NCBI GenBank assembly: GCA_021521415.1
Contig: JAIQDT010001650.1
Span: forward strand, 186,001-250,000
Origin: Bidens hawaiensis
Taxonomy: Eukaryota > Streptophyta > Magnoliopsida > Asterales > Asteraceae
Reading direction: 5' to 3'
Length of the DNA: 64,000 nucleotides
The notes under the pieces were generated by a model, which did no database searches, had not been told where the DNA came from, and worked only from the letters and a program-made list of their open reading frames with translations. Shown piece after piece: positions 35,619-47,514 of this stretch; the stretch's first letter is position 1, and each line of letters begins with the position of its first letter. The position numbers and the translations under genes are program-made.

Positions 35619-36020
35619 TGTAGGTTCCCTGGATGGATCGCACGAGATATCTCGATCTACTCAGGTGCGGAATCCCTGCGTAGATCGTTACGAGTATAGA
35701 ACACGAATCACACGAACACACGAAACGAACACACGTTATATAATAACTCAAACACGTGATACGATATCACGTTTACAGACACACGTTATAGCTCTCGTAA
35801 CAACTCGAACAAACTAACACGAACAACTGATTCAACCAAACAGCCGTAACTTCGCCTGGCATGTTCAGGCGAAGTTGTCCATAACTTCGCTTGAATTGTT
35901 AACAACTTCGCCTAGGCGAACTTGTTAACAACTTCGCTTAAGACATATATAAAACATAATTAACATTACAGACTCGATTACAGACACTAGACTATGAACT
36001 ACTGACATTATGCACCAACA
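35619..36020 (-). repeat. 5' LTR of element B (402 bp)
   Basis: Nearly identical to the 3' LTR, but it lacks a block of about 24 bp (CCTAGGACTATTTATACACG and following bases) containing the minus-strand TATA box, and has a small rearrangement in the palindrome region near 35,890-35,920. On the plus strand it ends TGCACCAACA, followed by the target duplication. Confidence 0.88.
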
Positions 36021-36535
36021 CATTAAGATTTGTAACATAGGGTTTTGATTAGGGTTTAAATTCGAGTGTTTGAACCGTAAAATTGCGATATAAACATCCT
36101 AATCCGTGTTTTTGGCCAAAAGAGTGTATGATTCTGTTTCGTAACCATGTTTAAGATCAAAAAATACTTTTTTTTATCATATTAAAGGTTTTTACATGGT
36201 TAAACATAATTTTCACTAATCAAACTATGTTCTTATGATTAAAACAAGCCTTAAATAAGTTCAAAACTCAACAAAATAGACTTTTTGCCTTAGGGTCCTG
36301 GTTAGAAATGGAGAGAATCAGCTGTTCTAGAAGTATTTTAAGGTTATGACGTGAAAATGATCAAGGAAATAACTTAAACATGAAGATATGTAAGTGGGTG
36401 GAACCCCCTCACTTGTGGCCACCCTAATGAGGGGCCCTCTGGGCCTCTCTTTTGGCCACTAATGCCTCGTTTTGGGTGCCCAAGTGAAATCCCTAGTCCA
36501 AATTTAGTTTGGGTTCGGTTTTTGATGAGAAAACT
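36021..36535 (-). repeat. 5' LTR of A, middle piece
   Basis: It resumes the A LTR after element B (matching 28,476-29,240 of the 3' LTR with a deletion of roughly 250 bp), including ATGAGGGGCCC.CTGGGCCTCTC and TTTTGGCCACTAATGCCTCG. It ends AAACT at 36,531-36,535, the left flank of solo LTR G. Confidence 0.8.
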
Positions 36536-37223
36536 TGTCACACCCTGACCAAAGGCGGCGGAACATGCCGGGATACGACGGATTGCCCATAGTGCATGAC
36601 ACTATTTTAACTGATAACATTTAACAAACTCATTTAAATTTCACAACATCAAAATGTCACATAACATACTTGTTCATAAGATAATCATAACAAAATATAG
36701 CAAATAAATATTGTTCATTTTTGCTCATATCCTAAAGGTCTTGATGACGTTTTCTCCAACTCCATAATCAACCCAAATGCAAACCTGTAACGTTTTATAA
36801 AATAAAGTTTATCAACACAAAGGTTGGTGAGCAATTCATAGTTTTGAGCATATATGTATATAATAAGAAAAGCCACAATCTTGTATACGAAACAACAAAT
36901 AAATAGCAATAATTTGGATAATAAGAGGTCGCTAATAAGAATACATTAGCGACACCGTCTATAAGAGAATACCAATTAGATTTGGATTTCATGAGGTCGT
37001 TAATTAGAATACATTAACGACACCGTGCTATAAGAGAATGCCAGATAGTTCACGGATTTATGAATCAACCCTCCAAAAGAGATAAACACATAAGCATATA
37101 AACATATAAGCATAGAACACCAAATTGAGCATTTATTTAAGTAAAGTATGCAATAACGGTTGTGGTTTAAGATTCAAGTATAAAGCATTTAATTTGAATA
37201 AGTATGAAATGTCACCCCAAAAC

Positions 37224-38803
37224 TGTCACACCCCGAAACCACGGCCTAGGCGTATGACACATATGTTGGTACCACACAATTGTAAATAAATCAGAGTTAC
37301 GTTTAATAGCGGAAGACTTTATAAACTTGTGGATTTAAAGTGTAATATTTACATTACAAAAGACGGGATTATAAAATACCTGTTTTAAGTTATAACAAAA
37401 GTATTACTTGTTTTTAATTGCAAACCACCATTTTAATATTTAAAGTTTATACAAAATAGATCCGAGCCATCGGATATATTTTGAGCACTTCGTTCCTCCA
37501 AGCGCTAATTTTTGGTCACCTGCAAAATGTAAGAAAACACGTCAGCAATGAATGCTGGTGAATATGCTGACGCTAAAAATATTTTCTTTACTTAATTACC
37601 CCTCGAGACTACGTAGGCCTCGGCCCAACGTGGCTTAGGAATAATCAAGTTAAAACAACACAATTTATTAACTCAAGTCTTTATACTCGGTTCCCCCAGC
37701 AAACACCGCAGCGTTCGACTAGTTGAGTGCCTATGCGTATACACAAGGTCATACTCCCCGCAGGCGAGCGTAATTGTGACCAGGTGTGATATGCCCACCA
37801 CATATGTAAGGATCCAGACAAACGTACACGATAGCCTAAGGCCAGTATTTATACCCTTGTTTATAAATGTTTTAGAGACACTTAGTCTCATGTAAAGTTT
37901 TTCATATAACATGTTGACTCGTTTGAAAACAAGTTTGTAAAAGTTAGGGCGTATTCACCTATTTCAATTTGGATCGGCTTCAAACACCGTCCGAGGGTCT
38001 TTCCCTTGTTATCTCGCACCTATAGTACGAGTATAAACATTTGTTAGTCGGATATGCAATCCGGCTTAAGACCTTTAGTCTTATTTTATAAACTTTACCT
38101 CGATGAACCTTTAGTTCAAAATCTCTTTTACTTTAAAACCTTTAGTTAAAAAGTAATTTTATAAACCTTTAGTTTATTTATAAAACCCTACGTTTCTTCT
38201 TCTCTAAGAAGCATATTATTTTCTTTTCATTATTATTTAAGAATAGTTATTATTACTTAAATAATATTTTCATAACAAAGAATATATACTTACACACATA
38301 TATGCTTATCGATATTCATAATCTTATCTTTTGTTCTTTCTATGTTATGTTTTCTTTTATTTTTATCGAGGTATCGAGTATAATCTCGACTTAAGGTTTA
38401 AGCCTTTATAATATTTTACTATTATTTTATTCGGCCATTATGCCTACCTTTGTTCGGCTTATAAACCCTAATGCCTTTGAGCAGCACTCCAACGCCGCTT
38501 TGCTTTCCTTTCCTTTACGATCAACTCTTCTTTTCGGTACTCCTTCCTTGGTACGCCAAACGATAATACCAATCTTTCACCACTTGCCGGCACGCCTTAC
38601 AAGACTCACCATCTTGTTTTCGAGATATAACAAACACCTTCTTGGTCGATATGTTGGTGGAGAGTGGCACGAACTTCGAGGAAACATTGGCACAGAAATC
38701 GGGCACGTTTTTCGAGGTGGATCGAGTATATTATATTAGGATTCTAGTGAGATGTTAGAGAGAGAGAGTGATGCATAAAATTTGGGATGAGAAAATGTGA
38801 ATC
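37224..38803 (-). repeat. 3' LTR of E, truncated
   Basis: It aligns with 55,139-56,592 of the 5' LTR up to ...GAAAATGTGAATC, where copia-derived sequence begins. The small open frames inside (for example 38,440-38,739) recur at the same place in the other LTR (56,237-56,563); this is repeat conservation, not a gene. Confidence 0.85.
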
Positions 38804-39555
38804 TCGCCTCGGTTGAACTTGCCCTTGACGTGTCCCTTACCTTTGGCAACTTTTGCCTTAGGTTCCGGGTGATGCCTCTTCTTATTGCCACCTATTGATC
38901 GTGAGAACCGGTAAAACCTTTTTACCCATTCCCGCTTCAGTCATTTTGAGCATTGCGTGAAGCTCACCAATGCTCTTGTCCCATCCATTCATGTTATAAT
39001 TCATGACAAAAGTCTCAAACCTTTCAGTTAGGCAATTAAGGATCAAATCCGTGGCTAACTCTTTTGAGACGGGACAATTAAGCCGTTCAAGCCGATCAAT
39101 GTGGCTTTTCATCTTAAGTACATAAGATGAAACCGATTGGGTTTCTTCCATATGACACGCATGGAGTGCTCGAACCGTTTCGAAGCGTTCCACCCTAGCT
39201 TGAGTAAGGAACATTTCCTTGAGCTGGGTTATCATGTCATACGTCCCATGATTCTCGAAATCCTTTTGGATCTCGGGAATCATTGTTCCCAACATGAGGC
39301 AAGAAACTTGCACCGAATCCTCAGTGTATTTTAACCAATTTGCATAGGCATCTAAATCGTCAATGTTTGGTTCATCGGAATAGGATCGTCCAATATGCAG
39401 GACCTTTTTTATTGTTTGAGAACAATTCTCAAATTTCGAAACCAATCCATAAAATTATTATGGTTAAGACGATCCTTATCAAGTATAGCTCTTAGTGATA
39501 GGTTATGCACGGGTGGGATAATTGCGTTAGGTGGATTGTTGATTGCGGAAATCCA
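38804..39555 (-). pseudogene. Copia gag (UBN2-type), truncated
   Basis: The main frame 39,445-38,882 has the copia gag pattern (DLDAYANWLKYTEDS, the ALHACHMEETQSVSSYV region, KVLPVLTINR). The upstream part (…LNHNNFMDWFRNL) is in another frame because of a shift near 39,430, and the expected start codon is altered. Downstream it runs into AKVAKGKGHVKGKF and stops at the junction with E before any zinc knuckle. Confidence 0.85.
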
Positions 39556-41147
39556 CACAATTTAACAAAGTTCACTTTTAGTATTTTTGATATCAATTAA
39601 ACTAATTTTAATCTTTAATACCCTTTATGTCTCCAAGACAATTAATGATTAAAATCTAGAACCAACGTTACATTCACATAGTAGTTAGGTGACCCTTACC
39701 CTACTATTGAATTAAAAAGGTAGTCAACGTTTGACGATTGCAACCTTTTGCAACTTCTAGTTTTATGGGATCGGTTAAACATCATATGTTTTGTTGGCAT
39801 GTTTAATCCTATCAACACCTTTGAACGCCATGTTTCGGTGACCCTATAACCATGGTTTCCAAATCAAGTCGTCCTACTTACACGCACGTGTGAGTTTACA
39901 CATACAAGTGGTTAGGTGACCCTCATCCCACAAGTATTGTAAAACCACCTCAAGATCACAAGTTTTCTTAAATGTGGTTAGGTGACCCTTTCCCCACATC
40001 AAGTCTACAAGTGACTTAAGTTTCGTATAAAAGGATGGTGTTCAACTTGTTTTTAAAAGGGATTTTTATTTTCTAAATTCTAGATTGGAAAACAATTTGC
40101 ATACCTGCATTTGCATGTATTCAAATGCATGGTACTTTGTTTGAAAAACCAATTTTCAAAGTTCCTTTAATAAAACCCATTTTATTGTGAAACCATTAAC
40201 CTTTAATAAAACCAATTTTATTACCTAATGATTTCTAAGGAACCAATTTTATGCAAGTTGTTGATTTTTAGTTAACAAGCCATATGCAAAACATAAAACA
40301 ACCAAACATGCATAAATAAAACAACCATAAGTTCATAACCATAGCCACCTAAACTTGGCTGCACTTGTTGACCGAAACAAATGTGCCAAAAGGTCTCTTC
40401 TAAGGGATGAGAATGACACAAGTCATGTGTCGGTGAACTCCCACTTGACCCCGCATCCAAATGCTTCAAGTGTCCACCTTGTGTTGTGACTTTTCCACTT
40501 TATTTGGGCTTCCATTTAGGCTCCAACTTCAGCTCCTAGCTTTCTTGGGCCTCCATGTTTGGGTTTTGGCCATTGGGCTAAAATCCCATCTTGGACTATG
40601 AGGTCCATTAAGGCCCAAAACCAAAACCGTAACTTTCTTGCATCTTCTTTTACAAAAAATATATCATAATACATTTTCTTCTAGTAAAAGAAATACAACT
40701 AATCTACTTATTATTACAAACCAATATGAAAGGAACAAATAGATTACAAACCCAAATAAATGAATATTACAACCATATTGAATAATTGAATAAATCACAA
40801 CACAAACACACATCCAAACACAAGGTCATGGCTAGGTTATGAACATGCAAATGCATATCCGAATATGCAAACCATGTAAATCCAAAATGGTTCCCCTTTT
40901 CACCCTTAAAGTTTTTGGCCAAGGTTAAGTAAACCGAAAACTTTGGGTTTTTGTCCAAACAAAATAATCAATCATCCAAATGACTTAATTCTTCAAGATT
41001 ACCACATGCATGTAAAGTATAATCTTGAAAAACCAAGGGGTAACCAAAAGCCCCAAAACTTTCACCATATGGTGAACCACACCATAAAACCCGAAAAGTT
41101 TTAGATCTATTGAAGCATGTATCCATATAAGCGGCTCTTGATGCCAT
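39556..41147 (-). other. Copia D leader with primer-binding site
   Basis: Untranslated leader between the LTR and gag. The primer site follows the LTR directly on the minus strand: ATGGCATCAAGAGCC at about 41,133-41,147. Three repeats of GTTAGGTGACCCT (39,685, 39,910, 39,980) lie in the gag-proximal half. No ORF is credible. Confidence 0.65.
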
Positions 41148-42244
41148 TGTTGGGTTTTAACAATATTACCAAAGTCATATAAACCCATTTATATGTTAAA
41201 ATGCAGCGGATAATAAAGTTTTAAATCTTGTTAATTAGATGAATATAAAACCGATTTTGTATGCTTACCCAAGCCCTAGATCCATATACGAATTTGCATG
41301 CTTACCAATATAAACAACCATAGGGTGTTCATAGCATACTACCTTCAAGAGTCCTAGAAAATGAAGGAGATGATGATATGAAGGGCAAGTCTTCAGGATA
41401 GAAGAACCTCAAGCTTGTATACTCTCCAAGCTTCCAACAAACACCTTGATTTTGCTAGGATTTACACTTGGAAACTCTTCCTTGATGTTTCTTCAATTGG
41501 CCGAAATCAAGAGAGAAAGAAAAAGAAAAGTTTACTTGCAACTTGAGTTGTATGTGTGAGAGAGAGAGAGAGAGAGTTGGTTGTGAGTTACCAATGCACT
41601 ATTTAATTCAACCAACCACAACTATTGCATGTCTTGGAATAAATAAAACAATTAAGTGAGGAGAGAGAAGAGGGAAAAGGTGTGCAGCCAAAATATTCCC
41701 ACCCAATTCAAACTCAAGTAATCTATTTTATTTATTTATGTTATAACATAACATGCAACATCCGATATGCATTGCATATTGTTATTTAACCAATTTAAAT
41801 AACTTCGTATATGCAAAATTCAAAAGTGGTAGGTTTTGCATATTATTATTTAACCCATTTAAATAATATCGTATATGCAAAATGCAAGATGCAGTAAGTT
41901 TTGCATATTGTTATTTAACCAACTTAAATAACATCGTATATGCAAAATGCAAAAGCAGTAGGTTTTGCATATTGTTTTTTTAACCCATATAAATAACATC
42001 GTATATGCAAAATGCAAAATCTCTCATAACATAAATTATCCATATAATTTATTTATTACACAAGTGCAAATATTTAGAAATCCAATTTCCAAATATTCTA
42101 AGTATTGATATTTATTTGTTAGATCATATCTTAAATAAATATCGTGGTGTTTGTCTAGCTTGTTATTGGGTGTGACCTGACTTGGATCATAACGTACTAG
42201 CCACATCAACTCTAATATGTGTCTTGGGCAGACCGACTCCAACA
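41148..42244 (-). repeat. Single LTR of copia block D (1097 bp)
   Basis: Plus strand TGTTGGG...CTCCAACA; on the minus strand preceded by AAGTGGGAGAT (polypurine tract) and followed by the primer site, so it has both 3'-LTR and 5'-LTR neighbours. It contains a GA run near 41,559-41,577 and four tandem palindromic units at about 41,773-42,020. Confidence 0.88.
41773..42020. repeat. Four tandem palindromic units, about 63 bp each
   Basis: Each unit reads TTGCATATTRTTATTTAAC, a short spacer, AAATAAY.TCGTATATGCAAA. The outer words TTTGCATAT and ATATGCAAA are inverted, as are TTATTTAA and TTAAATAA, so every unit can form a hairpin. The units lie in the LTR of D. Confidence 0.85.
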
Positions 42245-43147
42245 ATCTCCCACTTGCACAAGATACATAGAAGATTGATGCAAATAGCAAATACCGCCTA
42301 ACAACGGTTTACTACCCCTAATACGCATGACGAAGTGCCATTCAATAACATCATCCATTTCAAGTCCCTGACTTGAAATGATTTTGGTGAATCTATCATT
42401 TATCCTTTTGCCACAGATGTCATGTCAAATCCAAAGACACAGAATGATCATTTTTTGTTGATTTAACTTAGCAGGCCTTAGACATCTCACTCACAACGAA
42501 TAAGAGGGACAAATCCCCTATTGACTACATACGTCTCTCACAATCATCTTGTACTACACTTGTGCTTAGCCTTATGTACCGACATGTTTCAGAGCAGCGA
42601 AGAACTAAGTCAAAGTATAATAGTCGATGAATATCAAGACCCAATATGTATCTCAGGTCGGAGGATACTATGATGTTCGCCTTTACTCAAATTTACTTAT
42701 GATCACAAATCACAAGGATTCCATGCAGTAAAATTGAGGGTGGGTCAGTCCAATATTTATCCCATAAATATCTATGAACCTTGGCGGCAAACCCTTGCTA
42801 TATTCATACCTTATGAATATCTACCAATCCAAGTTCATAATAGTCTTACCTTCACATTTGTTCCCACAAATGTGATCGACTACGGATATTTAGAATAATT
42901 AACTTATTCACGGATTTAAACATGCTAAAATGGAACATAACTCAAAAGCATAATCATAAACCATAATCATATGAATGAATTAGAATAACAATTGTTCCGA
43001 TATCCAAATACAAAATTTTGATCAAATCCAATCACTAGAATATCGAAGTCCTAAGGCACAAGTATGACCCTCATGCTTCGGCCTTTCAAGGAGCTTCGTG
43101 AGTGGATCCGCAACGTTTTGATCAGTGTGAACTTTGCGAATATATAT

Positions 43148-44960
43148 CTATCCTTTTTCAACTTCATCCCTTATGTAGTTGAATCTCCGCTCAATGTGCC
43201 TAGTCTTTTGATGTGCACGGGGTTCCTTGATTTGAGCAATCGCACCCTCGTTGTCACAAAAGATTTCTAGAGGGTCCTGAATGGTACAAACTACCCCTAG
43301 ATCGGCCACGAACTTTCTGATGCATGCAGCTTCTTGAGCTGCCAATGAGGCGGCGATGTATTCAGATTCAGTGGTGGACAATGCTACCAGATCTTGTTTT
43401 TACGCTCTTCCAAGAGACAGCACCACCATTTAATACGAAGACATATCCCGATTGTGATCGAGAATCATCTTGATCAGTTTGGAAACTCGCATCCATGTAA
43501 CCCTTTACAACGAGTTCCTCCTCACTAGAGCCATATATCAGTAACATATCCTTAGTCCTCCTAAGGTATTTCAATATGCTCTTAACCGCCATCCAATGGC
43601 TGGTTCCCGGATTTTTTTGGTATCTACTTATCATGCTCAAAGCGCATGACACATCCGGTCTGGTGCAAATCATGGCATACATAATGGATCCTATAGCAGG
43701 TGCATATGGGATTCCATTCATTTTGTCTTGCTCATCCTTTGAGCTTGGACATTGAGAAGCACTCAATATTGTTCCTCTTTGAATAGGTACGAAACCTTTC
43801 TTAGAGTTGTCCATCTTGAACCTTTTCAAGATTTTGTCAATGTATGCACTTTGATTCAAACCTATCAAATGCCTTGATCTATCCCTATAGATCCTTATTC
43901 CCAAAATATAGGCGGCCTCACCAAGATCCTTAATGGAAAACAACTTCCAAGCCAGGCTTTTACACCTTCCAAGGTTGGAATGTCATTTCCAAACAGTAAT
44001 ATGTCATCGACATACAACACTAGAAAGGTAATGATGCTCCCACTAGCTTTCTTATACACACAAGCTTCATCAGCGTTTTTGATGAATCCAAATTTCTTGA
44101 CTTCTTCATCAAAACGGTGATTCCAACTTCTAGATGCTTGTTTCAATCCATAGATTGATTTCTTTAACTTGCAAACTTTATTAGGATGTTGTGGATCGAC
44201 AAAGCCTTCGGGCTGAACCATATAGACATCTTCTTCAAGATGTCCATTTAGAAAAGCGGTTTTGACATCCATTTGCCAAATCTCATAGTCATAATATGCT
44301 ATGGCAAATAATATCCTAATAGACTTTAGCATCGCCACGTGCGGGAAAGTTTCATCATAATCAACCCCTTGAGTTTGAGTGAAACCCTTTGCTACGAGTC
44401 TAGCTTTATAAGTATCCAAGTTTCCATGCATATCAGTTTTCTTCTTGAAAACCCACTTGCTTCCAACCAGTTTGGAATTAAGAGGTGGAGCAACCAAGTC
44501 CCATACTTGGTTGTCACTCATGGATTGCATCTCAACGTTCATGTCTTCCAACCATTTATCACAATCAGATTGCGACATAGCATCTCGGTATGTGATGGGT
44601 TCATTCGAATCTACCACGTAGCATCCATCCATGAAAAATCCATATCTTTTAGGTGGGGTGCTAATTCTACCAGTCTTGCGAACGCTTTGTGTGTTTCGAT
44701 CAACCATTTGATCATCATCAATAACCTCTTGTTGATTGCTAGTGTCAACCAAACATGTATCGGCTTGTGGTTCTCGATCCTCCTCGAGTTCCATAGTTCT
44801 ATCAGTTCCTTCCATAAGGAACCCTCTTTCCAAGAACATAGCCTTGCGAGCTATAAACACTTTATGCTCATTTGGATTGTAGAAGTAATATCCCATTGAA
44901 TCTTCAGGATATCCTACAAAGATACACTTAGTGGAACGGCTTTCAATTTTATCAGGGGTG
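43148..44960 (-). pseudogene. Copia pol: integrase end, reverse transcriptase, RNase H
   Basis: It starts with the last part of integrase (DKIESRSTKCIFVGYPEDS), then reverse transcriptase (44,896-43,895: WVFKKKTDMHGN, QMDVKTAFLNGHLEEDVYM, catalytic YVDDILLFGND), then the connection and RNase H in two more frames (43,943-43,368 and 43,381-43,148: TESEYIAASLAAQEA, DNEGAI). Two frameshifts break an otherwise well preserved copia pol, so loss of function is relatively recent. Confidence 0.92.
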
Positions 44961-46416
44961 TACCAATTCGTTCAAGTACCTCGAAGGGTCCAACGAATCG
45001 AGGACTTAGCTTTCCTTTCTTACCGAAGCGAACAAAGCCTCTCCAGGGCGAGACTTTCAAAATATCTTTGTCACCAACATTGAATTCCAACGGCTTACGA
45101 CGGACATCGGCGTAACTCTTTTGGCGATTACGTGCCTTCTTAAGTCATTCTCGGATTTGAAGGATTTTGTCGGTGGTTTCTTGGACTATCTCGGGTTCAA
45201 ATAACTGATTGTCTCCGGTTTCAGACCAACACACGGGCGTTCTACACTTACGACCATATAACGCCTTGAATGGTGCGGCTTGAATACTTGTGTGACAGCT
45301 ATTGTTGTACGAGTATTCCATTAGGGGTAAGTGGTCATCCCAACTTCCACCTAAGTCAATCACACAAGCCCGAAGCATGTCTTCCACCATTTGAATTGTC
45401 CTTTTGCTTTGCCCATCAGTTTGCGGATGATAGGCGGTGCTGAGGTTCAGTTTGGTGCCTAACGCTTGTTGGAAGCTTTTCTAGAAGTGAGACGTAAAAC
45501 GACTGTCTCGATCAGAGATTATAGACAACGGTACTCCATGCAAAGCAACGATGTTGTTCTCATAAATATGCGCTAGCCTATCCATTGAGTATGACTCATT
45601 GATGGGTATGAAGTGTGAGGATTTTGTTAATCGATCCACAATAATCCAAATAGCATTGTGTTGTCGAGTCGTTTTAGGGAGTTTGGTAATGAAATCCATG
45701 GTGATTAACTCCCACTTCCATACGGGAAGTTCGGGTTGCTGGAGCAATCCCGAAGGCTTTTGGTGTTCAGCCTTGACTTTCAAACAAGTTAAACATTTCG
45801 CCACATGCGAAGCGACGTCCTTTTTCATCCCATTCCACCAGTAGTTTGGTCTAAGATTTTGGTACATTTTATCACTACCGGGGTGCATCATATACTTGGA
45901 CTTATGAGCTTCGTTCAAAATTTTCTCACACAAGTCTCTAACGATTGGTACCCAAATCCTATTACCAAGTCTAAGGATACCATCGTCACCCTTGACTAGC
46001 GAGTCAATGATGCCGTTACGTTTTTCATCGGAGATTTGGTTTTCATTGATCGCTTGAGTTTGGGCAAATTTGATTTGCTCGAGTAAATTGACTTGAAGTT
46101 CTAGACGCAACGCTCGTACTCTTTTTTGGCTTCTCATGTTCTTTGCGACTTAAGGCATCAGCCACAACGTTGGCTTTGCCTTCATGATAAACAATCTCGC
46201 AGTCATAGTCGTTGGCGCATATTAAGCTCTTTTTGGTCGAAGATATGTTTAAGATTTTATGATCGGTGTATACGATAAATCTTACTCCATAGAGATAGTG
46301 TCTCCATATCTTAAGTGCAAAGATTATGGCTCCTAACTCTAGATCATGAGTTGTATAGTTCTTTTTGTGTACCTTGAGTTGACGAGAGGCCTAGGCGATT
46401 ACTTTCTTGCGTTGCA
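44961..46416 (-). pseudogene. Gypsy E RNase H and integrase
   Basis: RNase H is fragmented (46,500-46,140). Integrase is at 46,137-45,481 with the HPGSDKMYQNLRPNYWW zinc-binding part, CLTCLKVKAEHQKPSG and TMDFITKLP, continuing at 45,390-45,145 ([16 protein letters not shown]) and ending near 44,961 within KLSPRFVGPFEVLERI, where copia sequence takes over. Stops separate the pieces. Confidence 0.9.
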
Positions 46417-47502
46417 TTAGTACGCATCCCAAGCCGGAATGAGACGCGTCACTAAAGACAACAAAATCCTCAGTACCTTATGCAAGGCCAGCATAGGTGC
46501 TTGGGTGAGTTTTTGCTTAAGTAAATCGAATACCTCTTGTTGTTTTGTTCCCCATTCATATTTGATGCTTTTGCGAGTTAAAAAAGTTAAAGGAACGGCT
46601 ATACGAGAGAAATTTTCAATGAACCTTCTATAATAGCCGGCCAAACCCAAGAAACTTCGGATCTCGGTTGGCGACTTAGGAATTTCCCACTTCGAGATAG
46701 CTTCGATTTTAGCGGGATCGACTTGGATACCGTTTACATTTATGACATGTCCAAGAAGTTGTACTTCGTGCAATAAGAACTCGCATTTTGAGAACTTGGC
46801 GTACAACTTCTCGGTTCTAAGTATTTCAAGTAAGGTTCGGAGGTGGACTTCATGATCAGCCTTAGACTTAGAATAAATAAGTATGCCGTCGATGAATACG
46901 ATAACACATTTATCCAAGTAAGGCTTGCAGATGCGATTCATCATGTCCATGAACGCAGCAGGCGCATTAGTAAGTCCAAACGGCATAACGATGAACTCAT
47001 AATGGCTATACCTTGTTCGAAACGCGGTTTTTGGACTATCTTCAGATTGAACTTTGAGTTGGTGATAACCAGAACGAAGATCGATTTTGGAAAAGAAACC
47101 AGTACCTTGAAGTTGGTCAAAAAGATCATCAATTCGAGGAAGTGGATAGCGGTTTCTGATTGTGACTTTGTTTAGCGCACGATAGTCGATACACATACGC
47201 ATAGATCCATCCTTCTTCTTGAAGAATAGAATTGGCGCTCCCCATGGTGATGAACTTGGTCGAATGAAGCCTTTCTCGAGAAGCTCGTCGAGTTGTTTCT
47301 TTAATTCCTTAATTTCGGTCGGAGCATGACGATATGGTGCATTTGCGATCAGAGCAGTACCGGGAATAAGACCGATCCTAAACTCTACTTCACGATCGGG
47401 AGGAATTCCGGGAAGTTCATCGGGAAAGACATCAGAAAAATCGGAGACTACAGGTACGTCCTTTATCTCCTTTGGTTTAGACTCTTCGGTGACGTAAGTC
47501 AT
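46417..47502 (-). pseudogene. Gypsy E reverse transcriptase
   Basis: 361-aa frame with the usual gypsy blocks: [53 protein letters not shown]. The catalytic motif expected as FIDD reads VFIDGILIY: the second metal-binding Asp is Gly, which should abolish polymerisation. It is preceded by a stop between protease and RT frames. Confidence 0.92.
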
Positions 47503-47514
47503 GAATGCTAAGCA

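Larger units (their letters stand above)
33314..36020 (-). mobile_element. Non-autonomous LTR retrotransposon B carrying a captured reticulon gene
   Basis: 2707 bp flanked by perfect CATTA duplications (33,309-33,313; 36,021-36,025). LTRs lie at 33,314-33,734 and 35,619-36,020, both starting TGTAGGTTCCCTGG and ending TGCACCAACA on the plus strand. On the minus strand the order is 5' LTR, complete reticulon-like ORF, its 3' UTR, 14-base poly(A), a 291-codon open frame without its own start, a polypurine tract, 3' LTR. No primer site follows the 5' LTR, and no protease, integrase or reverse transcriptase is present, so it must have been mobilised in trans. The superfamily cannot be assigned from what remains. 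Confidence 0.88.
38804..44960 (-). mobile_element. Circularly permuted copia block D
   Basis: Minus-strand order is integrase end, reverse transcriptase, RNase H (44,960-43,148), polypurine tract, one LTR (42,244-41,148), primer site, leader, gag (about 39,555-38,804). A normal copia element reads LTR-gag-pol-LTR; here pol precedes the single LTR and gag follows it. The missing piece, from the gag end through protease to the integrase core, is what would lie between the two block ends if they were joined in a circle. No target duplication was found at the edges (near 38,803 and 44,960). Confidence 0.8.

Noticed and set aside
38440..38739. 99-aa plus-strand ORF, repeated with few changes at 56,237-56,563
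   Set aside because: Both copies lie at the same place in the two LTRs of element E. Their similarity is LTR identity, not coding conservation, and there is no known domain.
44339..44899. 186-aa plus-strand ORF
   Set aside because: It is the antisense shadow of the copia reverse transcriptase frame.
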